Below, one piece after another: positions 52,174 through 61,667 of a DNA stretch of 64,000 nucleotides (position 1 is its first letter; the number at the start of each line of letters is the position of its first letter). Under the pieces are notes generated by a model. That model had not been told where the DNA came from, ran no database searches, and worked only from the letters and a program-made list of their open reading frames with translations. The DNA lies in contig CAKOZD010000005.1 in the NCBI GenBank assembly GCA_934131175.1, positions 32,859-96,858 of the forward strand, written 5' to 3'. The stretch comes from an uncultured Bacilli bacterium. Lineage in GTDB: Bacteria; Bacillota_I; Bacilli_A; RF39; UBA660. The position numbers were made by a program, and so were the translations under genes.

Positions 52174-54339
52174 TTATTTTTGGAATTGTGAATTATATAA
52201 GTCTGCATAGAAACCATTTTTCTTTATTAATTCATCATGATTTCCTTGTTCTATTATATTTCCGTCTTTCATTACTAAAATTAAATCTGCATTTTTAATA
52301 GTTGATAATCTATGGGCAATAATGAATGATGTTTTTCCTTCTGTTAACTTATCCATTGCTTTTTGAACTAATTCTTCAGTTCTTGTATCTACATTTGAAG
52401 TTGCTTCATCTAGAATTAAGAATGGAGCATCTTCTACCATACCACGAGCAATAGTTAATAATTGTTTTTCTCCACTACTTATTGCTTCATTATCACCAAG
52501 ACGAGCATCTAGTCCTCCAGGTAAAGTCTTAATGAAGTGATCAATTCCAACTGTTTTACAAGCGTTCCAAATATCTTCATCAGTAATGTTTTCTTGATTA
52601 AATTTAATATTTTCTCTTATAGTTCCATCAAATAACCATGTATCTTGTAAAACCATAACAAATAATTTATGAACATTTTCACGAGTTAATTCTTTTGTTG
52701 ATACTCCGTCTATTAAAATATCTCCTGAATTAATTTCGTAGAATTTCATAAGCAAGTTAACCATTGTTGTTTTTCCAGCACCAGTTGGTCCAACAATTGC
52801 AATCTTTTGTCCTGGTTGTGCTTTTGCTGAGAAGTTATTAATTATCGTTCTTGTATCATCATAACCAAATTTAACATTTTTAAATTCAATTTCACCTTTT
52901 ACTTTATGTCTATGAAGATGTTTTTTAATGTTTGACTCATCAGACATTTCCTTTTCATCCATAAATTCAAATACACGTTCACTTGCTGCTGCAGTTGATT
53001 GTAAGTTTGTTGTTGCTTGAGCAATTTGTGATAATGGATTAGTGAATAATCTAACATAAATCATGAATGCAACAATTACTCCGAATGAAATATTTCCATT
53101 AATAACAAGTAATGCTCCAACAATACATACTGCAACATATCCTAAGTTTCCAACAAATCCCATGATTGGTTGCATTAATCCTGATAAGAAAGTACTCTTT
53201 CTATTTGCGTCATATAGTCTTGTATTTAATTCTTGGAACTCTTCTATTGCTTTTCCTGTTCCATTATATGCTTTTACAACAGTATGTCCTGAGTAAATTT
53301 CTTCAATGTAACCATTTAAGTCACCTAACTCTTTTTGACGTTTTTCAAAGTATTTTTGACTTTTTCCAAGTATTAGGAACATTAAAGCAAAACCTATTAA
53401 ACTTGATAATATTGCAGTTATTGCCATTAACCAGTTAGTTACAAACATCATGATAATTGATCCTACAAATAATGTTGTACTAGATACAAGTGTTGCTAAA
53501 CTGTTATTTAAGTTCATTGATATTGTATCTACATCGTTTGTAACACGAGATAATACATCTCCATTTTCATGTGTATCGAAGTATCTTAATGGTAATTTAT
53601 TAATTTTATTACTAATATTTCTTCTTAATCTTTTAGCAAAGTTATTTGATACAGTTGTCATTGAGAATGATTGCATATAACTAAATAATGCACTTATAAA
53701 GTAAATTAGTCCTAAACCAAATCCGATATTTTTAATTTCTTTCATATCAATTGTTGGTTCAACTAATTTTTTTACTGATTTAGGCATTTCATCAATTAGT
53801 TTTAAGGCGTTTTCTGTTGATGTTTCACCTTTCATTTTTGATGTTAATTTCATTAATTCTAATTGATCTTTTACTGTGATTGTTTGTCCATCTATTTTAA
53901 AGTCTGTTAAATAAAACTTTAATACATTGTCTGGAAGTGTTAATAATAACTTAGATGCATCTTCTTTACTTTCTAAAGTTGTCATTTTGCTGACTACTTC
54001 TTTATATGCATTTTTTTCACTTGATGTTAATTTATCTGATGTCATAATCTCAGTTGATGTTTTAGCAAAATTTTCTTCATTAAAGTTTGAAGTCATCTTT
54101 TTTGATATTTTTGTTAGTACTTCTGTATTTGGTACTAAACCTTTTGATATTTCATCTGTAAAATCAGATAGTTTATTTGGAGCAATTAGTGCTAGTACTG
54201 AACTTGCACAAGCAAGAATTAGTCCAAATATAAGTAAGAATTTCCAACTATTTAAATTCTTAAGTAATCTTTTCATAGAGCCCCAAAAGTTTTTAGGCTT
54301 TTCTTGAGCTCCACCTCTTGGTCCTCCTGGTCTAGGCAC
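52174..54339 (-). CDS. ABC exporter half-transporter (membrane domain + ATPase), larger partner
   Basis: A 721-residue type IV (exporter-fold) ABC protein with six helices and a C-terminal ATPase: Walker A GPTGAGKTTMVN, signature ISSGEKQ (a variant of LSGGQ), Walker B FLILDEATSNVD, H-loop AHRLST. It has an N-terminal Pro/Gly-rich tail and a ~140-residue insertion between helices 1 and 2 (from IAPNKLSDF to VEPTIDMKEI), which should form an extracytoplasmic domain. Start is GTG 54339, RBS GAGGAGG, overlapping the partner gene by eight bases. Function: probably drug or lipid export as heterodimer. Confidence 0.9.
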   Translation of the reverse strand: MPRPGGPRGGAQEKPKNFWGSMKRLLKNLNSWKFLLIFGLILACASSVLALIAPNKLSDFTDEISKGLVPNTEVLTKISKKMTSNFNEENFAKTSTEIMTSDKLTSSEKNAYKEVVSKMTTLESKEDASKLLLTLPDNVLKFYLTDFKIDGQTITVKDQLELMKLTSKMKGETSTENALKLIDEMPKSVKKLVEPTIDMKEIKNIGFGLGLIYFISALFSYMQSFSMTTVSNNFAKRLRRNISNKINKLPLRYFDTHENGDVLSRVTNDVDTISMNLNNSLATLVSSTTLFVGSIIMMFVTNWLMAITAILSSLIGFALMFLILGKSQKYFEKRQKELGDLNGYIEEIYSGHTVVKAYNGTGKAIEEFQELNTRLYDANRKSTFLSGLMQPIMGFVGNLGYVAVCIVGALLVINGNISFGVIVAFMIYVRLFTNPLSQIAQATTNLQSTAAASERVFEFMDEKEMSDESNIKKHLHRHKVKGEIEFKNVKFGYDDTRTIINNFSAKAQPGQKIAIVGPTGAGKTTMVNLLMKFYEINSGDILIDGVSTKELTRENVHKLFVMVLQDTWLFDGTIRENIKFNQENITDEDIWNACKTVGIDHFIKTLPGGLDARLGDNEAISSGEKQLLTIARGMVEDAPFLILDEATSNVDTRTEELVQKAMDKLTEGKTSFIIAHRLSTIKNADLILVMKDGNIIEQGNHDELIKKNGFYADLYNSQFQK

Positions 54340-56092
54340 TTGCTAACTCCTCCTCACTTAATTGTGAAAGTGCAATTTCTTTATAGACTTCACAATTTTT
54401 TAATAATTCTTTATGTGTTCCTTGTCCAACACATTTTCCTTTATCTAATACAATAATTTTATCTGCATTAATAATTGTTCCAATTCTTTGAGCAACAATC
54501 ATACTAGTAGCATCTTTTGTATATTCTTTTAATTCTTTTCTAAGCGTTGCATCAGTTTTATAATCTAGTGCACTAAAAGAATCATCAAAAATATATATTT
54601 CTGGGTCTCTTGCAATAGCTCTTGCAATTGATAATCTTTGTTTTTGACCACCAGACACGTTAGTTCCACCTCTTGCAATATGAGCGTCATACTTTTTATC
54701 CATTTTTTCTACAAAGTCTGTTCCTTGTGCTACTTCAATTGCTTTTTTGATTTTCTCTTTAGTTGGTTTTTCACGACCATTGTCTCCGTAAGCCACATTT
54801 TCACTTACTGTTCCAGTAAACATTACTGCTTTTTGAGAAATGTAGCCAATCTTATTATGAAGATATGTCTCATCGTATTCTTTTACATCTACTCCATCTA
54901 CTAATACTTCTCCATCAGTTGCATCATAAAATCTAGGAATTAAATTTATAAGAGTAGATTTACCACTACCAGTAGATCCTATGAATGCTACTGTCTCACC
55001 TTTTTTAGCAGTAAATGATATATCTTTTAATAAATATTCATCTGCATCAGGATATTTGAATGAAACATTCTTAAATTCAACTGTTCCTGTTTCTTTAGTA
55101 TCTCCTTTAAATGTTCCATTTTTAATTGAAATTTCTTCATCAAGTACTTCATTAATTCTTTTAGCAGATATTTCTGCTCTTGGCCACATCATAAATATTA
55201 GGGCTAACATTAAGAATGACATAATTACTTGCATTCCATAACTTGAGAATACTACCATATTACTGAATAGTGTAATCTTATTAAGCATGCCTGCTTTATT
55301 AATTAATATTGCTCCAATGATATAAATACCAAGAGTTAAGCCATGCATGACAAGGTTCATTATAGGCATCATTACTGCAAAACATCTTTGATTAAACATT
55401 TGTGTTTTAGTTAACTTATCATTTACTTCTTCAAATCTATTAGATTGGAATTTTTCAGCATTAAATGCTCTAATTACTCTAATACCTGATAAGTTTTCAC
55501 CTGTTACTCCATTTATTTTATCAATTAATTTTTGAACAATTTGGAATCTAGGCATAACAATAATCATTAGTGTTGCGACAGTTGTTAAAAGTATTGCAAC
55601 ACATACTGCTGTTAAAATACTCCATTCTAATCCTTTATTTAGTATCTTCATGATTGCCCAAACAGCCATAATTGGTGCTTTAGCCATCATTTGAAGTCCC
55701 ATACCGATTAGCATTTCTACTTGCATTACATCATTTGTTGTACGAGTAATTAAACTACTTGTTTGAAATTTTTTAATTTCTTGAATTCCAAAGTCTTGAA
55801 TTTTTTTGAATATTTTTAATCTTAATGTAGCAGAGAATGATGATGCAACTAAAGATGCAAAATATCCAACGATAATTGCTGATATTAATGATCCACCAGC
55901 ACATGCTAACATGTAGGCACCTTGTTCTAATATATCAGACATTTTACTACCTTCAGTTTGAACAAGTTTAGTTATTGCACTCATGTAGTCTGGCATCTTT
56001 AACTCTAACCATACTTGAAAAACTATTAAGACTATACAAATTACTACATATATTTTGTCTTTTGTAGATAAATTCTTAAATAATTTAAACAT
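54332..56092 (-). CDS. ABC exporter half-transporter (membrane domain + ATPase), smaller partner
   Basis: A 586-residue ABC exporter with six helices; ATPase motifs are GSTGSGKSTLIN, signature NVSGGQKQR, Walker B IYIFDDSFSALD and the switch region, where Gln-Arg (VAQRIGT) replaces the usual His-Arg. FDDSFSALD has Asp where catalytic Glu is normal, so this ATP site is degenerate, as in heterodimeric exporters such as BmrCD or TM287/288. The downstream partner (52174-54339) keeps the consensus Glu. It starts in the last base of marR; the three genes form one operon. Confidence 0.9.
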   Translation of the reverse strand: MFKLFKNLSTKDKIYVVICIVLIVFQVWLELKMPDYMSAITKLVQTEGSKMSDILEQGAYMLACAGGSLISAIIVGYFASLVASSFSATLRLKIFKKIQDFGIQEIKKFQTSSLITRTTNDVMQVEMLIGMGLQMMAKAPIMAVWAIMKILNKGLEWSILTAVCVAILLTTVATLMIIVMPRFQIVQKLIDKINGVTGENLSGIRVIRAFNAEKFQSNRFEEVNDKLTKTQMFNQRCFAVMMPIMNLVMHGLTLGIYIIGAILINKAGMLNKITLFSNMVVFSSYGMQVIMSFLMLALIFMMWPRAEISAKRINEVLDEEISIKNGTFKGDTKETGTVEFKNVSFKYPDADEYLLKDISFTAKKGETVAFIGSTGSGKSTLINLIPRFYDATDGEVLVDGVDVKEYDETYLHNKIGYISQKAVMFTGTVSENVAYGDNGREKPTKEKIKKAIEVAQGTDFVEKMDKKYDAHIARGGTNVSGGQKQRLSIARAIARDPEIYIFDDSFSALDYKTDATLRKELKEYTKDATSMIVAQRIGTIINADKIIVLDKGKCVGQGTHKELLKNCEVYKEIALSQLSEEELASA

Positions 56093-56535
56093 TAAACTCC
56101 TTCTTTCTTCATATTTTCTTTTAACTTTTCTATTACTTTATAAAAAGTATTAAGTTCTTCTTCAGATATTCCATTTAGTATACTATCATTTAAACCATCA
56201 AGACGCTTCATCATCACATTATGTGTTTCAATTGCCCTCTTAGATATTATTATTTTTTTTCGTCTTGCATCACACGCATCTGCTTCCTTAGTAATAATAC
56301 CTCTTCCTTCCATACTATTTAAAACATCTGAAACAGCGGCTTTACTTATATTTAATTTTTCTTCGATGTCTTTTTGATAAATTGTTTTATCTTTATTTTC
56401 AATTAAATATGTTATTATTTCTACTTGTAATGGTCTTGGATGAAATTTTTCATCTTCTTTTTTGCCTAAAGTAAAAAGTTTTTTTACCATACAATTATTT
56501 AAACTTTTAATTTCACTAATAACATTTCTTTGCAA
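56092..56535 (-). CDS. MarR family transcriptional regulator
   Basis: A 147-residue winged-helix repressor: DIEEKLNISKAAVSDVLNSMEGRGIITKEADACDARRKKIIIS shows recognition helix and wing with the canonical Asp-Arg pair (DARRKK). It lies first in the operon with the ABC exporter, the standard layout for drug-responsive autoregulation. The start codon is TTG 56535, RBS GGTGATAGA. A 16-base near-palindrome overlaps its -35 box and is the probable operator. Confidence 0.9.
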   Translation of the reverse strand: MQRNVISEIKSLNNCMVKKLFTLGKKEDEKFHPRPLQVEIITYLIENKDKTIYQKDIEEKLNISKAAVSDVLNSMEGRGIITKEADACDARRKKIIISKRAIETHNVMMKRLDGLNDSILNGISEEELNTFYKVIEKLKENMKKEGV

Positions 56536-56567
56536 TCTATCACCTTCTTTTTTCTATCCGCTAGTTA

Positions 56568-56596
56568 ATAATAAAACAAAAAAATAAAATAGTCAA
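56568..56596 (-). promoter_or_regulatory. marR operon promoter
   Basis: - strand TTGACT, 17-base spacer, TATTAT. The -35 lies in the near-palindrome AGTCAAGTACTTAACT (56591-56606; one mismatched pair), the likely MarR operator. Confidence 0.75.
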
Positions 56597-56620
56597 GTAC
56601 TTAACTAACTATTTTATTTT
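56577..56620 (-). terminator. Terminator of the MacB-type ABC gene, nested with the marR operator
   Basis: - strand 13-bp stem AAAATAAAATAGT / ACTATTTTATTTT with 14-base loop, then T run. Its loop contains the marR -35 and operator core. Confidence 0.75.
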
Positions 56621-56638
56621 ATGTATAAATTTAATTTT

Positions 56639-59188
56639 TTATTCACTTCTTAATGCTTCTACTGGGTCTTTTTTACTTGCTATTTTTGCAGGAATGAATC
56701 CGGCTATTACTGTTAGTAATACACTAATTATAATTAATACTATAGCACCGACTACTGGAAGAGATGCAATATTACTAATACCTACTACATTCTTTATAAT
56801 AATGTTTATTGGTATATTTAAAAGAAGTGTTACTACTATTCCAAGTATTCCAGCACTTAGTCCTTCTATTAGAGTTTCTGCATTAAATACTCGTGAAATA
56901 TCTTTCTTACTAGCACCTATTGCTCTAAGTATTCCAATTTCTTTAGTTCGCTCAATTACAGAAATATAAGTAATTATTGCTATCATGATACTTGAAACTA
57001 CTAAACTAATTGCAACAAATGCAATTAAGACACTACTTATTACATTTACTATTGTTGTTACACTACTCATCATTACTCCAACAACATCTGTATATTGGAT
57101 TTGGTCTTTTTCTTCTTTTCCGTCATTATATTTATCTATTATTTTTACAATACTTTCTTTTGAATCAAAGTCTTTTGGATATAAATAAATATAATCTGGA
57201 TTGTCTAAGGACACTGAACCGAGTTTTTTTAAATTATCTTCATAAGTTGCACTCATATTTTCTGTATATGTTTCAATGTATGTTGCCATTTCTTCTTGAG
57301 ACATTGAAGCAAATGCTGCTTTTTGTTCATCAGATAAACTATTCATATCAAATCTTTTATTTGTTTGGAAATCGCTTCCGGTGAATATATTCTTATCTTT
57401 ATTTTCAATTTGTTCTTTTACAATATCACTTGCCTCATTTTCTTTAATTAAATGTGTCATTAACGAATGTTGATATCCAACAAGTCCATAAGTACTTGCT
57501 CCATTAACTGCTTCTTCATTTGGCTTAATAATACCTACTATTTTTAACTCTTCAGCATTACTAATTAAGTTTTTCATATACTCTTCATCATCACTCTTAT
57601 CAAGCCACATTCCATTTTCTTTTTGATAATAGTCAGAATTTTTAACAAGTCTAAATTTTAAATTTAAGATGTCGCTTGTCTTATAACTGGTTGTTTTAAA
57701 ACTTACTTCTTCGCCAGAAACCATCTTATTAAATTGTTCTTTTAAATCATCTTGATCAAGTAATCCAATACTATATAAAGTATAATCTGAAATATGATTA
57801 TTCTTATCAACTATAAGAACCAATTCGTTATATTTTTTGGGCCATTTACCAGCAACTAAATCATATTGTTGTTTATTTAATGACTCGTTATCTAACATTT
57901 CAGTAAAGACATTATTATTTGACATCATTGAAGAATATGCACTTGAAATATTACTTGTACCCATTCCAATGGAGTCATAAACAGTTGTTGGGTTTACTTT
58001 GACTATCTTCTCTGTTGTATCTTTATATAAATTTAATTGTACTTCATATGAATATTTAATATCTGATGTATACTTCTTTATATCATTATTTTTTTCTACA
58101 TATGACATAAACTTTTTCATATCATTTGTCTTTGTGTCTTTAGAAAGCGTTGTAAATACATCTCCCATTATATTAGTAGATGTTATTTCATCTTTCTTAG
58201 ATTTTTCATCGTCTTTCTTACTACCAGTAAATGCTGATAATAATGATGCCATATCTACATTTTGTTTTTGTATTGTTAATGGATAACTGCTTAATGTTTC
58301 TTCTTCAGTTTTAGCAATATATGAATTTATTCCATTTGATAAAGAAAGTATTAAAGCAATTCCAATAATTCCAATTGATCCTGCAAAGGCTGTTAATACA
58401 GTTCTTCCTTTTTTAGTCATTAAGTTATTCAAAGAAAGTGATAAAGCTGTTTTTATAGACATATTTGTCTTTTTATCACGTTTATTTCTTTTTGATTCAG
58501 TCTCATTCTTAGAAACTTTATTTGAATCATTTAAAATAACTCCATCTTTTACTTCAATTATTCTTGTAGAATATTCATGAGCAAGTTCTGCATTATGCGT
58601 AACCATGATTACTAGTCTATCTTTCGCAACTTCTTTTAATAAGTCCATTATTTGTTCACTAGTTGCAGAATCAAGTGCCCCAGTTGGTTCATCTGCAAGT
58701 AATATATCCGGGTTATTTACTAAGGCTCTTGCAATTGCAACACGTTGCATCTGACCACCAGACAATTGATTTGGTCTTTTATTTATATGATCTTTTAAGC
58801 CAACTTTTTCAAGTGCTTCAATTGCTCTTTTTCTTCTTTCTTTTTTACCGACACCTGATAAAGTAAGTGCAAGTTCAACATTTGATAGTATTGACTGATG
58901 TGTTATTAGATTATAACTTTGAAAGACAAATCCTACTTTATGATTTCTGTAAGTATCCCAGTCTCTATCAGTATACTTTTTAGTACTAGTTCCATTTATT
59001 ATTAAGTCTCCATCTGTATAGTCATCTAGCCCTCCAATTATATTTAATAAAGTAGTCTTACCACTACCACTAGGTCCTAAAATAGAGACAAACTCACACT
59101 TACGAAAGACAATACTAATATTATCAAGAGCAGTCTGTTTAAAGTCATCAGTTGCATAAATTTTAGTTATATTTTTTAGTTCAAGCAT
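56639..59188 (-). CDS. ABC transporter, fused ATPase and MacB-type permease
   Basis: An 849-residue protein with ATPase (Walker A GPSGSGKTT at 38-46, signature LSGGQMQR, Walker B ILLADEPTGALD, MVTHN), a Lys-rich linker, helix 1 (GRTVLTAFAGSIGIIGIALILS), a ~400-residue exterior domain and three C-terminal helices with the FtsX motif RTKEIGILRAIGASKKDISRVF. Related to BceAB/MacB/LolCDE machines that move peptides or lipids or give antimicrobial-peptide resistance. Unlike the pair at 3.2-7.9 kb it stands alone, so a homodimer is likely. RBS AGGAGG. Confidence 0.88.
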   Translation of the reverse strand: MLELKNITKIYATDDFKQTALDNISIVFRKCEFVSILGPSGSGKTTLLNIIGGLDDYTDGDLIINGTSTKKYTDRDWDTYRNHKVGFVFQSYNLITHQSILSNVELALTLSGVGKKERRKRAIEALEKVGLKDHINKRPNQLSGGQMQRVAIARALVNNPDILLADEPTGALDSATSEQIMDLLKEVAKDRLVIMVTHNAELAHEYSTRIIEVKDGVILNDSNKVSKNETESKRNKRDKKTNMSIKTALSLSLNNLMTKKGRTVLTAFAGSIGIIGIALILSLSNGINSYIAKTEEETLSSYPLTIQKQNVDMASLLSAFTGSKKDDEKSKKDEITSTNIMGDVFTTLSKDTKTNDMKKFMSYVEKNNDIKKYTSDIKYSYEVQLNLYKDTTEKIVKVNPTTVYDSIGMGTSNISSAYSSMMSNNNVFTEMLDNESLNKQQYDLVAGKWPKKYNELVLIVDKNNHISDYTLYSIGLLDQDDLKEQFNKMVSGEEVSFKTTSYKTSDILNLKFRLVKNSDYYQKENGMWLDKSDDEEYMKNLISNAEELKIVGIIKPNEEAVNGASTYGLVGYQHSLMTHLIKENEASDIVKEQIENKDKNIFTGSDFQTNKRFDMNSLSDEQKAAFASMSQEEMATYIETYTENMSATYEDNLKKLGSVSLDNPDYIYLYPKDFDSKESIVKIIDKYNDGKEEKDQIQYTDVVGVMMSSVTTIVNVISSVLIAFVAISLVVSSIMIAIITYISVIERTKEIGILRAIGASKKDISRVFNAETLIEGLSAGILGIVVTLLLNIPINIIIKNVVGISNIASLPVVGAIVLIIISVLLTVIAGFIPAKIASKKDPVEALRSE

Positions 59189-59267
59189 TTTATTCCTCCT
59201 ATTAAATTTATGTCATTATATTAAAAATTATCTTTAATTAATCACTATATATATTATACTTTATTTT

Positions 59268-60110
59268 TTACTTTTCTAGATACTTTTTTAAATCATTTAA
59301 TTTTTTCTTAGTATCTTCAACTCCTAAATCATACATAGCTTGTATTTTATCTTTATTAGTTTCCATATGTTTAATTTTAATATGCTCGCTTGGTCTTATT
59401 ACAAATATTTTATTGTCTTTTTCAAGATTAATAACTTTCTCTACTTCGTTATTATACATATTAGGTCTATTTTCTACTGTTTTTAAAAAGTTCTTATACT
59501 TTTTATATTTCAATTTATATGGAAGCATTTTAGTTTTATGTTTTCTATAATCAATTGGACGTGTTGGAATAACAATTATCTTATCATATCCCATATCAAT
59601 TGCTTTTTGTACTGGGATTGAGTCTCCTATTCCTCCATCTAGATATTTATTACCATTTATCTCTACGATTTCAGAAATTATTGGCATGGCACCACTTGCT
59701 CTCATAACATTTATTTGTTTTCTTGAATTTTTAATTTCAATATATTCAGGAAGACCGGTTTCAATATTTGTAACTACTGAATAAAATTTAGTTTTAGATT
59801 TATCAAAGGTATCATAATCAAATGGATATAATTTATCTGGAAGATCGTGAAAACAGAATTTTTCATTTATAATGTTACCTGTTTTAATAAATGATTTTAA
59901 AGACATATAATCTTTATTGCCAGCATACTCTAAGTTATAGTTTAAAACTCTTTTAGGTTGTTTTGATACATAATTTATTCCAAATAAAGTACCAGCAGAT
60001 ACTCCAATTACACAGTCAACTTCTATATTTTCTTCTAAGAAAGTGTCGAGTACTCCCATAGTATATATTCCACGAAGTGCTCCACCTTCTAAGACTAAAC
60101 ATGTTTTCAT
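59268..60110 (-). CDS. Patatin-like phospholipase
   Basis: A 280-residue patatin-fold serine hydrolase. The oxyanion motif LEGGALRGIYTMGVLD, the nucleophile elbow GVSAG (Ser in VIGVSAGTLFG) and the catalytic Asp in DGGIGDSIP are all present, giving the Ser-Asp dyad of phospholipase A activity. There is no signal peptide, so it is cytoplasmic or peripheral on the membrane. The family is common in Firmicutes (YlbK/YjjU-like). RBS GGTGAT. The lipid substrate is not known. Confidence 0.9.
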   Translation of the reverse strand: MKTCLVLEGGALRGIYTMGVLDTFLEENIEVDCVIGVSAGTLFGINYVSKQPKRVLNYNLEYAGNKDYMSLKSFIKTGNIINEKFCFHDLPDKLYPFDYDTFDKSKTKFYSVVTNIETGLPEYIEIKNSRKQINVMRASGAMPIISEIVEINGNKYLDGGIGDSIPVQKAIDMGYDKIIVIPTRPIDYRKHKTKMLPYKLKYKKYKNFLKTVENRPNMYNNEVEKVINLEKDNKIFVIRPSEHIKIKHMETNKDKIQAMYDLGVEDTKKKLNDLKKYLEK

Positions 60111-60176
60111 ATTATCACCACATTTATTATATCATGAATGAAAAAAGACACAAATTTATTTTGCACCTTTTCCTTT

Positions 60177-61565
60177 TTAATAGTAAATTACCTTTGTTCC
60201 TTTTAATTCATTTTTACTACCTTTATTATAAGTGTTATATAATTTATCTCTAAATGCTTTTGATACATGTGGGCATCCATGAGATGATGGAGCATTTTCA
60301 TTGCTGTTTCCACCTTTTGTATTTTTAGGAAGACTTCCTACATGGATTGTATTTCCAAAGTATGCTCCAGTATCTTCTTTTTGCATATGAATTGCTCGAC
60401 CAACATTAGATTCACTTGCAAAGTCTCTTACTTCAAGATTGAATTTAATTGTAGTTGATCCTCCACTATCATTTGTGTTAAATCCTTCTGTATCTCCAGT
60501 TGATGTTTTAAAATTTTCTACAACTTTCCATTTACCACTTGTATTTTCAAATAGTAATAGTCTTTGAGTACCTTGATTTACCCAAATTAAATATTTTGTT
60601 TTACTTGTAAATCCATTCCCATTTACATAATTTTCATATACTTCATTGTCATAGCCATTGTCTATATGATAACTTGTTCCTTTAAAATATTTTCCATTTA
60701 TATTTACTATATCTCCAGATTTAGTTCTTACATCATAATTTCTATTATATTTGTGTCTTATTTGACTTAATACGACAACACTATCTCCTTTGTTTAAATA
60801 AACTGTTTTGTCTTCATATTTTGCTTTTACCTGGATGTTTTGTTTTATTGTTGCATTTATATATAATGGATGAACTACTGTTACTTTTGCTTCAGTATAT
60901 TCATTTTTATTTGTAGTTGAAGTGGCTCTTATGATTGCTTCTCCTCCACTTAGTCCTGTTACATCACCATTTGATGATACTTTTACTATATTTTTTCCTG
61001 ATGTAATACTCCAAGTAACATCTTTATTTGCAGTAAGATTCATTTTATTATTTTGATAAGTTTTACCTCTACTTTTAACATTTGCTCTCTCACCTAAAGT
61101 TATACTAGATTTATTTAATACAATAGAGCCATTCTTTGTAGGTGATGTATTAGTTTCTTCTGTAGTATCTTCTTCTTTTCTACCATTTTCATATGTATCG
61201 TTACCATAAATACTTTTCTTATCATCATCAAAATCATAATATTTATAATTATGTCTTGGATTATAATTCTTAATGGTAGTTATGCAGGACTTGTAATCAT
61301 AATTTGTATTAGATACCATATTAATTACAACACTCATAACAGTTGGCAACATAAATATTATAGCTGTTGCGAAAAACTTATTAGAAATTTTCTTTAAGAT
61401 TTTATTATTTTTATCGTCGCCTTTTATTACTAAATTAATTAATTCATATGTTGCCATTACTATTAGTATTATTGGAATAATTATACATAAGATATTAAAT
61501 AGTTTCATTATTATTTGAATAATGTATATTAGACTATAGTTATCGCAGATTATATTTAAGTACAT
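60177..61565 (-). CDS. L,D-transpeptidase (YkuD) with T4SS-pilin-like membrane N-terminus and Ig-like domain
   Basis: A 462-residue protein with four parts. First, two helices with a charged middle (IKGDDKNNKILKKISNKFFAT) and a Cys at each end, the same module as the protein at 25372-26349. Second, a BIG2/Ig-like domain (VTWSITSGKNIVKVSSNGDV, GGEAIIRATST). Third, a SH3-like stretch. Fourth, a YkuD L,D-transpeptidase with catalytic SSHGCPHVS motif and the upstream IHVGS His. It likely crosslinks peptidoglycan or attaches proteins, anchored outside the membrane. RBS AAAGGAG. Confidence 0.85.
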   Translation of the reverse strand: MYLNIICDNYSLIYIIQIIMKLFNILCIIIPIILIVMATYELINLVIKGDDKNNKILKKISNKFFATAIIFMLPTVMSVVINMVSNTNYDYKSCITTIKNYNPRHNYKYYDFDDDKKSIYGNDTYENGRKEEDTTEETNTSPTKNGSIVLNKSSITLGERANVKSRGKTYQNNKMNLTANKDVTWSITSGKNIVKVSSNGDVTGLSGGEAIIRATSTTNKNEYTEAKVTVVHPLYINATIKQNIQVKAKYEDKTVYLNKGDSVVVLSQIRHKYNRNYDVRTKSGDIVNINGKYFKGTSYHIDNGYDNEVYENYVNGNGFTSKTKYLIWVNQGTQRLLLFENTSGKWKVVENFKTSTGDTEGFNTNDSGGSTTIKFNLEVRDFASESNVGRAIHMQKEDTGAYFGNTIHVGSLPKNTKGGNSNENAPSSHGCPHVSKAFRDKLYNTYNKGSKNELKGTKVIYY

Positions 61566-61667
61566 AGAAATACTCCTTTTAAGTAATTTTATATTTTTAT
61601 TATAATTTTTATTTTAAAAAATTACAATATAATGGTGATTACTAATTCACTGAAAGAAGATACTAAA

